DNA of 7,476 bases from Ruminococcus sp. (lineage in GTDB: Bacteria > Bacillota > Clostridia > Oscillospirales > Acutalibacteraceae): positions 1 to 7,476 of the forward strand of contig DPHV01000026.1 of NCBI GenBank assembly GCA_003521625.1, in the 5' to 3' direction. How positions within the stretch are numbered: position 1 is the first letter of the stretch; each line of letters opens with the position of its first letter. The notes below the pieces were generated by a model, which ran no database searches, was not told where the DNA came from, and saw only the letters and a program-made list of their open reading frames with translations. Below, one piece after another: positions 1 to 6,488 of the stretch. Made by a program: the position numbers and the translations under genes.

Positions 1-141
1 TTACCGTACATGAGCATTGCTGGCAGGGTTATCCTGGCCGTAACCTTCCAGAAGGTTGATACCGCCCCAAACACACAGGGCACCGCCGAGGCCCACAACG
101 ATGGTCTGCAAAGTAGTAACTGCGCTATTGAAAAATGCCAT
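1..141 (-). CDS. Maff2-family small membrane protein, apparently C-terminally truncated
   Basis: This 46-residue reading frame starts at an ATG (141-139) and ends at a TAA (3-1). It is preceded by a perfect GGAGG 7 nt upstream on the minus strand. The protein begins MAFFNSAVTTLQTIVVGLGG and continues with a tryptophan-glycine hydrophobic stretch and a LLEGYGQDNP motif. I recognise this pattern as Maff2-family proteins, small one- or two-helix membrane proteins encoded in the transfer regions of Tn1549-like conjugative elements of Clostridia; their exact role is not established. Residues about 7-31 look membrane-spanning. Family members are, from memory, around 70 residues, with a second hydrophobic segment after the DNP motif. 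Here the frame stops about seven residues after it (ending ASNAHVR), so the gene looks cut short. It is divergent from all the phage genes to its right and is probably a remnant of a conjugative element rather than a phage gene. Confidence 0.75.
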   Translation of the reverse strand: MAFFNSAVTTLQTIVVGLGGALCVWGGINLLEGYGQDNPASNAHVR

Positions 142-148
142 AAATTTA

Positions 149-153
149 CCTCC
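149..153 (-). promoter_or_regulatory. Ribosome binding site of the Maff2-like gene
   Basis: The plus-strand CCTCC reads GGAGG on the minus strand, 7 nt before the ATG at 141. It supports the minus-strand reading of this region over the overlapping plus-strand open frame, which has no comparable site. Confidence 0.75.
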
Positions 154-191
154 ATAAATTTCAGTTTATCAAATAATACAATACAATCTTT

Positions 192-224
192 TAGCATCGG
201 TTAGAAATAATCGGTGCTATTTTT
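192..224 (+). terminator. Intrinsic terminator hairpin upstream of the terminase gene
   Basis: Left arm 192-203 and right arm 208-219 pair over 12 consecutive positions, with G-U pairs at 197/214 and 200/211. They close on a GAAA tetraloop (204-207). Five T residues follow (220-224), giving the form of a rho-independent terminator for plus-strand transcription. On the minus strand no T-run follows the stem, so it is not obviously bidirectional. It lies only about 22 nt before the terminase start codon. No plus-strand gene that it could terminate is visible to its left in the window. It could be the end of a lost or rearranged upstream operon, or a leader element that limits transcription into the late genes. 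Confidence 0.7.
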
Positions 225-234
225 ATGCCCTATC

Positions 235-242
235 GGAGGTGA
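235..242 (+). promoter_or_regulatory. Ribosome binding site that fixes the terminase start at TTG 247
   Basis: GGAGGTGA at 235-242 is a near-perfect anti-16S match placed 7 nt (counted from GGAGG) before TTG 247. The longer frame opening at GTG 214 would begin inside the terminator stem and would translate through this site. The TTG is therefore the better start. Confidence 0.75.
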
Positions 243-246
243 GATT

Positions 247-1848
247 TTGAGAAAACTTAAAAATTACAAGCCGACAAAATTTAAAGCAAAGGACAGCTAT
301 TACGATAAGGAATATGCTGATTTTGCTGTTGCCTTTATTGAAAGCCTTTGTCATACCAAAGGCACTTGGGCGGGTAAACGGTTCGAGCTTATGGACTGGC
401 AGGAGCAGATTATCCGTGACCTTTTTGGTATTCTGAAACCTAACGGATATAGGCAGTTCAACACAGCATATATTGAAATTCCAAAGAAGAACGGTAAATC
501 CGAATTAGCGGCGGCTGTTGCACTGCTGCTCACCTGCGGTGACGGTGAACAGAGAGCCGAGGTTTACGGTGCGGCTGCCGACAGACAACAGGCGTCAATC
601 GTATTTGATGTTGCCGCCGATATGGTGCGGATGTGTCCGGCTCTGAATAAACGAGTGAAGATACTCGCATCACAGAAACGGCTCATTTACGAACCCACAA
701 ACAGCTTTTATCAGGTGCTATCTGCCGAGGCATATAGCAAACACGGCTTTAATGTTCACGGAGTTGTGTTTGATGAGTTGCACAGTCAGCCGAACAGAAA
801 ACTCTATGATGTCCTTACAAAAGGTAGCGGTGATGCGAGAATGCAGCCGCTCTTTTTTCTGATCACAACTGCCGGCACAGATACACATTCAATCTGCTAC
901 GAGGTTCATCAAAAGGCACAGGATATCATTGACGGGCGAAAAATCGACCCTACATTCTATCCCGTCATTTTCGGTGCTGATGATAACGAGGACTGGACAA
1001 GTCCGAAGGTCTGGAAAAAGTGCAATCCATCTCTGGGTGAAACTATCGGAATGGATAAAGTTAAAACCGCTTGTGAGAGTGCAAAGCAGAATCCCGGTGA
1101 AGAAAACTCATTCCGTCAGCTAAGGCTTAATCAGTGGGTAAAACAGGCAGTCCGTTGGATGCCGATGGATAAGTGGGATAAGTGTGCGTTTGCGGTCAAC
1201 GAGGAACAACTCCAAGGTCGTGTTTGCTATGGCGGACTCGACCTTTCAAGCACAACAGATATTACGGCATTTGTACTTGTGTTCCCACCGATTGATGAAG
1301 ATGATAAGTACATCATTCTGCCATACTTCTGGATACCTGAGGACACACTCGATCTGCGAGTAAAGCGTGACCATGTACCCTACGATGTATGGGAACGACA
1401 GGGATATTTGCAGACCACAGAGGGAAATGTAGTACATTACGGTTATATTGAAAAGTTCATTGAGGAACTCGGAAAGAAATTCAACATTCGTGAAATAGCG
1501 TTTGATAGATGGGGCGCAGTTCAGATGGTGCAGAACCTTGAGGGTATGGGATTTACCGTTGTTCCTTTCGGACAGGGCTTTAAGGATATGTCACCACCCA
1601 CAAAGGAGCTTATGAAACTAACTCTTGAACAGAAAATCGCCCACGGCGGTCACCCTGTTCTGCGTTGGAATATGGACAACATCTTCATACGCACAGACCC
1701 TGCCGGAAACATCAAAGCAGACAAAGAAAAATCTACAGAGAAAATTGACGGTGCTGTTGCCACGATTATGGCGCTCGACCGTGCAATTCGCTGTGGAAAT
1801 GATACCTCGGAGTCGGTATACAGTTCACGAGGAATTTTATTTATATAA
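247..1848 (+). CDS. terL: Phage terminase large subunit (ATPase/nuclease)
   Basis: This is the packaging motor subunit, which docks on the portal, hydrolyses ATP to drive DNA into the prohead and cuts the concatemer. From TTG 247 it is 533 residues, a usual size for the Terminase_1/HK97-like family. The ATPase domain shows a Walker A-like PKKNGKSE at about 79-86, Walker B VVFDELH at 173-179 (Asp176, Glu177) and a coupling motif LITTAG at about 205-210. The RNase H-like nuclease half has the expected acidic residues in GLDLSSTTD (Asp332), IAFDRWG (Asp420) and KIDGAVA (Asp501), so both activities look intact. The Walker A form with KNGKS instead of a full GxxxxGKS is normal for this family. The stop is followed after 15 nt by the portal gene. 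No small-terminase gene is visible upstream, which is unusual for the module. Identity is near certain; the start rests on the ribosome site. Confidence 0.96.
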   Translation: MRKLKNYKPTKFKAKDSYYDKEYADFAVAFIESLCHTKGTWAGKRFELMDWQEQIIRDLFGILKPNGYRQFNTAYIEIPKKNGKSELAAAVALLLTCGDGEQRAEVYGAAADRQQASIVFDVAADMVRMCPALNKRVKILASQKRLIYEPTNSFYQVLSAEAYSKHGFNVHGVVFDELHSQPNRKLYDVLTKGSGDARMQPLFFLITTAGTDTHSICYEVHQKAQDIIDGRKIDPTFYPVIFGADDNEDWTSPKVWKKCNPSLGETIGMDKVKTACESAKQNPGEENSFRQLRLNQWVKQAVRWMPMDKWDKCAFAVNEEQLQGRVCYGGLDLSSTTDITAFVLVFPPIDEDDKYIILPYFWIPEDTLDLRVKRDHVPYDVWERQGYLQTTEGNVVHYGYIEKFIEELGKKFNIREIAFDRWGAVQMVQNLEGMGFTVVPFGQGFKDMSPPTKELMKLTLEQKIAHGGHPVLRWNMDNIFIRTDPAGNIKADKEKSTEKIDGAVATIMALDRAIRCGNDTSESVYSSRGILFI

Positions 1849-1863
1849 AGGACAGTGATAGTT

Positions 1864-3213
1864 ATGAGCATATTTTCAGGACTTTTCCGTTCAAGGGATA
1901 AGCCGAAAAACAGAACAGCAGGAAGTGCTTACACCTTTTACACAGGCAGAACAACATCTGGGAAAGCCGTGACACAGCGTTCTGCTATGCAAATGACGGC
2001 GGTTTATTCCTGTGTTCGTATTCTGTCGGAGGCGATTGCAAGTTTACCGTTGCACCTTTACAGATACACAGATAGCGGTGGCAAGGAAAAAGCAACAGAC
2101 AGTCCTCTGTACTTTTTGCTCCACGATGAGCCGAATCCGGAAATGACATCGTTTGTTTTCAGAGAAACTCTGATGACACATCTGCTATTGTGGGGTAATG
2201 CTTATGCACAGATAATCAGAAACGGCAAGGGTGAAGTAACAGCCTTTTATCCACTTATGCCCGACCGTATGACCGTTGACAGAGATGAAAACGGCAGACT
2301 GTATTATGAATATACAGTAAGCACCGATGATGCACCAATCAATAAAAAGTCGATTGTAAGGCTACAACCGTTCGATGTTCTGCATATTCCGGGACTTGGC
2401 TTTGACGGACTTGTAGGTTACTCGCCTATTGCGATGGCGAAAAACTCAATCGGTATGGCTATCGCCTGTGAGGAGTACGGTTCAAAATTCTTTGCAAACG
2501 GTGCCGCACCAAGCGGTGTGCTTGAACATCCCGGCACAATAAAGGACCCGTCAAGAGTAAGAGAAAGCTGGACTCAGAGTTTTGGCGGCAGTGCAAACGC
2601 ACACAAGGTAGCAGTGCTTGAAGAAGGAATGAAATACACGCCTATTTCAATCTCTCCCGAACAGGCGCAATTCCTTGAAACACGAAAATTTCAGATAAAC
2701 GAAATAGCTCGAATTTTCAGAGTTCCACCCCATATGGTAGGTGACCTTGAAAAGTCGAGCTTTTCTAATATTGAGCAGCAGTCACTTGAATTTGTAAAGT
2801 ACACACTTGAGCCTTGGATAATCAGGTGGGAACAGTCGATTTCTCGTTCCCTGTTATCTATTGAAGAAAAAAGAAAATACTTTGTAAAATTCAATGTTGA
2901 CGGACTGCTCCGAGGTGACTATCAAAGCCGAATGAACGGATATGCAACAGCAAGGCAGAACGGCTGGATGTCGGCGAATGACATCAGAGAGCTTGAAAAC
3001 CTTGACCGCATATCAGCAGAGGAAGGCGGAGATTTGTACCTCATAAACGGCAATATGCTGCCTCTCAAAAATGCAGGCGCATTTGCAAACACAGACGAAA
3101 TGAAGGAGGAAGAAAATGAAGAAGTTCTGGAAGTGGAAGAATCAGACGGAGAACAGTCCGACCGAGAGGGTTCTGACGCTCAACGGCACAATCGCCGAGG
3201 AAAGCTGGTTTGA
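1864..3213 (+). CDS. HK97-family phage portal protein
   Basis: The 449-residue portal subunit forms the dodecameric ring at one capsid vertex through which DNA enters and leaves, and on which the neck is built. Family features are the N-terminal AVYSCVRILSEAIASLPL segment (about 46-63), LLLWGNAYAQIIRNGKG (107-123), and the IARIFRVPPHMVGDLEKSSFSN region (281-302) that follows the clip. ATG 1864 is chosen over GTG 1855 because AAAGGA (1847-1852) lies 11 nt from the ATG but only 2 nt from the GTG. The last 30-40 residues are highly charged (glutamate-rich, then Arg/His) and are read in a different frame over the first 98 nt of the protease gene. The ordered core seems to end near residue 410, so this tail is probably flexible. 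Confidence 0.95.
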   Translation: MSIFSGLFRSRDKPKNRTAGSAYTFYTGRTTSGKAVTQRSAMQMTAVYSCVRILSEAIASLPLHLYRYTDSGGKEKATDSPLYFLLHDEPNPEMTSFVFRETLMTHLLLWGNAYAQIIRNGKGEVTAFYPLMPDRMTVDRDENGRLYYEYTVSTDDAPINKKSIVRLQPFDVLHIPGLGFDGLVGYSPIAMAKNSIGMAIACEEYGSKFFANGAAPSGVLEHPGTIKDPSRVRESWTQSFGGSANAHKVAVLEEGMKYTPISISPEQAQFLETRKFQINEIARIFRVPPHMVGDLEKSSFSNIEQQSLEFVKYTLEPWIIRWEQSISRSLLSIEEKRKYFVKFNVDGLLRGDYQSRMNGYATARQNGWMSANDIRELENLDRISAEEGGDLYLINGNMLPLKNAGAFANTDEMKEEENEEVLEVEESDGEQSDREGSDAQRHNRRGKLV

Positions 3214-3868
3214 CGATGATGTAACTCCACAGCTTTTTAAGGAAGAATTACTTTCCGGTAGCGGTGACATCACTGTTTGGATAAATTCACCGGGCGGTGA
3301 CTGCGTTGCCGCCGCACAGATTTACAATATGCTTATGGACTACAAGGGTAATGTCACAGTCAAGATTGACGGAATTGCAGCCTCTGCCGCATCGGTAATT
3401 GCAATGGCAGGCACAGAGGTTTTAATGTCGCCTGTTTCAACAATGATGATTCACAATCCTGCAACCGTTGCTATGGGCGACCACAACGAAATGCAAAAAG
3501 CTATTGAAATGCTTAACGAGGTCAAGGAAAGTATCATAAATGCCTACGAAATCAAAACAGGCTTATCAAGAGCAAAGCTGTCACACTTAATGGATTCTGA
3601 AACTTGGATGAATGCAAACAAAGCAGTTGAGCTTGGCTTTGCAGACGGTATTATTTCACGAAATGCGTTTCCTGAAAAGGAAGATGACGAGGACGAAGAT
3701 GAAGAGGAAAAGGATAAAAATAACCCCTGTGAAAATTCAGTCCTGTTTTCTCGCAAGGCGGTAAATACGTCTTTGATAAACAAAATTGAAAAGCATTATT
3801 CAAACAGCAAAGGCACTCCTGTTTCAGACATCAGGGAGCGCCTTAATTTTATCAAAAAATTTATTTAG
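3116..3868 (+). CDS. ClpP-fold phage prohead (head maturation) protease
   Basis: This serine peptidase of the ClpP/S14 fold would act inside the prohead to remove the delta domain of the capsid protein made by the next gene. It has 250 residues. The N-terminal NGTIAEESWFDDDV and INSPGGD (about 56-62, oxyanion region) are typical. The nucleophile is Ser90 in GIAASAAS and the base is His113 in MMIHNP. The third catalytic position falls in DSETWMNA, where alignment by eye with ClpP places Glu162 rather than Asp. After the peptidase core (to about 187) come a very acidic Asp/Glu linker (188-200) and a basic C-terminal tail of about 50 residues, longer than bare ClpP. ATG 3116 has GGAGG 6 nt upstream (3105-3109), inside the end of the portal gene, giving a 98-nt overlap. 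The stop is 12 nt before the capsid gene. Confidence 0.93.
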   Translation: MKKFWKWKNQTENSPTERVLTLNGTIAEESWFDDDVTPQLFKEELLSGSGDITVWINSPGGDCVAAAQIYNMLMDYKGNVTVKIDGIAASAASVIAMAGTEVLMSPVSTMMIHNPATVAMGDHNEMQKAIEMLNEVKESIINAYEIKTGLSRAKLSHLMDSETWMNANKAVELGFADGIISRNAFPEKEDDEDEDEEEKDKNNPCENSVLFSRKAVNTSLINKIEKHYSNSKGTPVSDIRERLNFIKKFI

Positions 3869-3880
3869 GAGGTCACAGAT

Positions 3881-5065
3881 ATGACTATTAAGGAATTAAT
3901 TGAAAAAAGAGCAAAGGTGTGGGAAACTGCAAAAAGCTTTGTAGATACCCACGAGGATAAAAACGGTTTGCTTTCAGCAGAGGACACAGCAACCTACAAC
4001 AAAATGGAAAAGGAAATCGAGGACTTGACCTCTGCAATCGACCGTCAAAGAAGAGCTGAACAGCGTGAGGCTGATTTGAGTAAACCTCTTAATTCACCAC
4101 TGACAAGCAGACCGTACAAGGGCGAGCAGTCGGAGAAAAAGAGCGGCAGAGCAACAGACGAGTACAAAAATGCAATGCTTTCTGCGATGCGTTCCAACTT
4201 CAGAAATATAAGTAATGTTCTGCAGGAGGGTGTTGACTCTGACGGTGGTTACCTTGTTCCCGAGGAATATGACAGCAGACTGATTGATGTGCTTGAAGAG
4301 GAGAACATTATGCGTTCTCTCGCAACAACAATCACCACAAGCGGTCAGCACAAGATTAATATTGCCGCCACAAAGCCTGCGGCTGCATGGATTGAAGAAG
4401 GCGGTGCACTCAGCTTTGGTGATGCAACCTTTGACCAGATTTATCTTGATGCATACAAGCTCCATGTCGCAATCAAGGTGACAGAAGAACTTCTCTATGA
4501 CAATGCTTTCAACCTTGAAAACTACATTATTACTCAGTTCGGTAAGGCTCTGGGAAATGCCGAGGAGGACGCTTTCTTAAACGGTGACGGCAAAGGAAAG
4601 CCTATCGGTATTTTTGATGCTAAGGGTGGCGGTAATGTTTTAGGCACACTTACAGCTGCAATCAAATCAGATGATATGCTCGACCTTGTGTACGGCTTAA
4701 AGCGACCGTACAGAAAAAGCTCATCTTTCATTATGAATGATTCAACACTTGCACTGCTGAGAAAGCTGAAGGACAACAACGGAGCATATATCTGGCAGCC
4801 GTCATACAAAGAGAATGAGCCGGACAGAGTGCTTGGCTATGCAGTAAACACTTCTCCGTATGCTCCCACAAATGCTATTGCATTCGGTGATTACAGCTAC
4901 TACAACATCGGCGACAGAGGAAGTCGCTCCTTTGCAGAACTGCGTGAGCTTTTTGCAGGTAATGGTATGGTAGGCTTTGTTGCAAAAGAGCGTGTTGACG
5001 GCAAGCTGATTCTGCCCGAGGCAGTGCAGATTTTAAAGCTTAAGGAAACCTCAAGTGCCGGCTGA
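3881..5065 (+). CDS. HK97-type major capsid protein with N-terminal delta domain
   Basis: This 394-residue shell protein has the HK97 gp5 architecture. Residues 1 to about 105 are charged, helical and coiled-coil-like (repeated Lys/Glu/Arg) and correspond to the delta domain, which acts as a built-in scaffold and is normally cleaved by the upstream protease. The mature fold begins near GVDSDGGYLVPEEY (about 117-130), a hallmark of the family, followed by AAWIEEGGA (168-176), KVTEELL (199-205) and LNGDGKGKPIGIF (233-245). The presence of the delta domain explains why there is no separate scaffold gene. The exact cleavage site cannot be fixed from sequence; it should lie between about 100 and 118. 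AGGAGGT (3867-3873) overlaps the protease stop and sits 8 nt (from GGAGG) before the ATG, a very strong site that fits the most abundant virion protein. Confidence 0.96.
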   Translation: MTIKELIEKRAKVWETAKSFVDTHEDKNGLLSAEDTATYNKMEKEIEDLTSAIDRQRRAEQREADLSKPLNSPLTSRPYKGEQSEKKSGRATDEYKNAMLSAMRSNFRNISNVLQEGVDSDGGYLVPEEYDSRLIDVLEEENIMRSLATTITTSGQHKINIAATKPAAAWIEEGGALSFGDATFDQIYLDAYKLHVAIKVTEELLYDNAFNLENYIITQFGKALGNAEEDAFLNGDGKGKPIGIFDAKGGGNVLGTLTAAIKSDDMLDLVYGLKRPYRKSSSFIMNDSTLALLRKLKDNNGAYIWQPSYKENEPDRVLGYAVNTSPYAPTNAIAFGDYSYYNIGDRGSRSFAELRELFAGNGMVGFVAKERVDGKLILPEAVQILKLKETSSAG

Positions 5066-5079
5066 TAGGAGTGCTTTAA

Positions 5080-5394
5080 ATGACTGATGAGCTTTTACAA
5101 AAGGTAAAGCAGAACCTGATACTTGAACACAGTGCAGATGATGAGCTTCTGAAAATGTACTTAACAGCCGCCGTTTCCTATGCCGAAAGCTATCAGCACA
5201 TCAGCGAGGGATATTATTCCGAAAACCCTATGCCGCCTACAACTGAGCAAGCCGTAATTATGCTTGCGAGCCATTTCTACGAAAGCAGAGATGGCTCAAC
5301 AGGCGGCTTTTTCGCTGACAGCACAAATGCATCTGCACAGGTCTGGAATACGGTTAATCTGCTATTAAGACTTGACAGGCGGTGGCAGGTGTGA
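5080..5394 (+). CDS. Head-tail connector protein, HK97 gp6-like (adaptor)
   Basis: This 104-residue, mainly helical protein resembles the Phage_connect_1/HK97 gp6 family, whose ring binds under the portal to start the neck. The visible pattern is an N-terminal DELLQKVKQNL helix, DDELLKMYLTAAVSYAESY (24-42), a central EQAVIMLASHFYESRDG (56-72) helix and a C-terminal VWNTVNLLLRLDRRW segment, all usual for the family. AGGAG (5067-5071) lies 8 nt before the ATG. Its stop overlaps the next start as GTGA. Its place just after the capsid gene agrees with the role. Confidence 0.88.
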   Translation: MTDELLQKVKQNLILEHSADDELLKMYLTAAVSYAESYQHISEGYYSENPMPPTTEQAVIMLASHFYESRDGSTGGFFADSTNASAQVWNTVNLLLRLDRRWQV

Positions 5395-5723
5395 GTTTCG
5401 GCAAAATGAATTCATTTATTGAAATTGTAAAGAAAAGCATTGATACCGATGATGAGGGTTTCAAAACGGAAAATCTGAAAACAGTTGCAAAGGTCAGAGC
5501 ATATCGTGAGGGTCGGCACGGCAGTGAAAAGTGGGCAAACAGAGCCACCTTTTCAACTGCTACCGATCTGTTTCGTTTCAGGTGTATTCCAAACACAGAA
5601 GTAAGAACCGATATGCTGATATTATGCAATAACAGGAAGTTTGAAATCACATCGGTTGAAAATGTGAAAGGCAGAAATATGTATATTGAGGTGCTTGCAA
5701 AGGAGGTAAAGCTAAGTGGCTAA
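5391..5723 (+). CDS. Phage head closure (head-tail joining) protein
   Basis: This is a 110-residue protein from GTG 5391. It is related to the Phage_H_T_join/SPP1 gp16-like family, which forms the stopper ring below the adaptor and keeps DNA in the filled head. The central RHGSEKWANRATFS and LFRFRCIP strands and the C-terminal GRNMYIEVLAKEV are the recognisable parts, a small beta-barrel pattern. I prefer GTG 5391 because it gives the family-like start MSFGKMNSFIEIV and overlaps the previous stop by 4 nt (GTGA), which suggests translational coupling. The alternatives are GTG 5382 and ATG 5406. The 3' end overlaps the next gene by 8 nt. Confidence 0.83.
   Translation: MSFGKMNSFIEIVKKSIDTDDEGFKTENLKTVAKVRAYREGRHGSEKWANRATFSTATDLFRFRCIPNTEVRTDMLILCNNRKFEITSVENVKGRNMYIEVLAKEVKLSG
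5701..5706 (+). promoter_or_regulatory. Ribosome binding site deciding the GTG start at 5716
   Basis: AGGAGG at 5701-5706, within the end of the head-closure gene, lies 9 nt before GTG 5716. It supports this non-AUG start over later internal ATGs. Confidence 0.7.
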
Positions 5724-6147
5724 GGTTGATGTTAAGATGCCGGAGGACTTCCTTTTAAAGCTGTCCCAACTCGGTGACAAAACAGATGAAATCTGCGAAA
5801 AGGCACTCAATGCCGGCGGTGAGGTTGTTCTTGCAAAGGTCAAGAGCAACCTTTCATCTGTTATCGGCAAGGACGCCAAAACAGATTCACGCTCCACAGG
5901 TGAGCTTGAACGCTCCCTCGGTCTTTCCCCTGTCCTCATCGACGATAACGGAAACGCAAACATCAAGATAGGCTTTAAGGAACCTCGTTCAGACGGTGAG
6001 AGCAACGCTAAAATTGCAAGCATTATCGAATACGGAAAGCAAGGTCAGCCACCTAAGCCTTTCTTAAAGTCGGCAAAATCATCATCAAAAAAGGCTTGTG
6101 TAAAGTCTATGGTTGAAACTTTTGAACAGGAGATAAAGAAGCTATGA
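5716..6147 (+). CDS. HK97 gp10-like phage protein (neck/tail component)
   Basis: The 143-residue product, from a GTG start, matches the HK97-gp10_like family. It is found between head-closure and tail-terminator genes in siphoviruses and is thought to belong to the head-tail interface or tail completion. Family signs are the N-terminal helices LLKLSQLGDKTDEICEKAL and GGEVVLAKVKSNL, the TGELERSLGLSP segment, and the typical IIEYGKQGQPPKPFLKSA region (about 104-121), in which Glu-Tyr-Gly and Pro-x-x-Pro-Phe-Leu are the most conserved elements. A helical Lys-rich C-terminus follows. The 5' end overlaps the head-closure gene by 8 nt and the 3' end overlaps the next start by 4 nt (ATGA). The exact structural role is inferred. 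Confidence 0.85.
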   Translation: MAKVDVKMPEDFLLKLSQLGDKTDEICEKALNAGGEVVLAKVKSNLSSVIGKDAKTDSRSTGELERSLGLSPVLIDDNGNANIKIGFKEPRSDGESNAKIASIIEYGKQGQPPKPFLKSAKSSSKKACVKSMVETFEQEIKKL

Positions 6148-6488
6148 GCCTTTTGTCAGAATTAAAAAGCATATCTGAAAAGCTGAACATCAAGGTTGAA
6201 ACAGGTGTGTTTTCGGACACACCGCCTGATGAATACATTGTGCTGACACCTCTTGCCGACAGCTTTGAAATGCACTGCGACAATCTGCCGGAATATGAAA
6301 TTCAAGAGGTGCGGATTTCGATATTTTCAAAGGGCAATTACAGAGCCTTAAAATACAAGTTAGTTACGGCAATTCTAAAGGCAGACATCACAATCACAGA
6401 CAGACGGTATATCGGTCACGAGGACGATACCGGCTACCACCACTATGCCGTTGACACGGCAAAATCATTTATATTGGAGGAATTTTAA
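6144..6488 (+). CDS. Probable tail terminator / tail completion protein
   Basis: This 114-residue protein lies exactly where siphoviruses encode the tail terminator, after the gp10-like gene and before the major tail protein. That protein caps the tail tube and joins it to the neck. The sequence pattern (N-terminal amphipathic helix, then alternating strands such as EYIVLTPL, IQEVRISIFSKG and HHYAVDTAKSFILEEF) fits the small alpha/beta fold of minor tail/terminator proteins. I recognise it as a conserved phage tail component but see no decisive motif, so the function rests mainly on position. AGGAG (6128-6132) lies 11 nt upstream of the ATG. The start overlaps the preceding stop as ATGA, and the stop shares one base with the next start (TAATG). 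Confidence 0.7.
   Translation: MSLLSELKSISEKLNIKVETGVFSDTPPDEYIVLTPLADSFEMHCDNLPEYEIQEVRISIFSKGNYRALKYKLVTAILKADITITDRRYIGHEDDTGYHHYAVDTAKSFILEEF

Noticed and set aside
159..187. Possible plus-strand promoter with TACAAT -10-like hexamers (177-182, 182-187)
   Set aside because: The AT-rich repeats give -10-like matches by chance. The only 17-nt-spaced -35 candidate (TTTCAG) is poor, and the terminator just downstream would stop the transcript.
10..204. Plus-strand open frame of 64 codons at the left edge
   Set aside because: It lies antisense to the Maff2-like gene, which has a clear ribosome site and a recognisable protein. It also runs into the terminator stem, has no ribosome site and encodes nothing recognisable.
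214..246. Longer terminase start at GTG 214
   Set aside because: It would begin inside the terminator hairpin and read through the GGAGGTGA site. The TTG at 247 is correctly spaced from that site and gives a family-like N-terminus.
2867..2873. AAAAAAG heptamer in the portal gene as a frameshift site
   Set aside because: It is not in the X_XXY_YYZ phase of the portal frame (codons read GAA AAA AGA), and the portal continues normally on both sides.
3544..3783. Minus-strand serine-rich open frame
   Set aside because: The poly-serine run is the complement of the acidic Asp/Glu linker codons of the protease. There is no ribosome site or independent support.
4094..4465. Minus-strand 123-codon open frame inside the capsid gene
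   Set aside because: It is an antisense shadow of a well-supported capsid protein, with no ribosome site or recognisable product.
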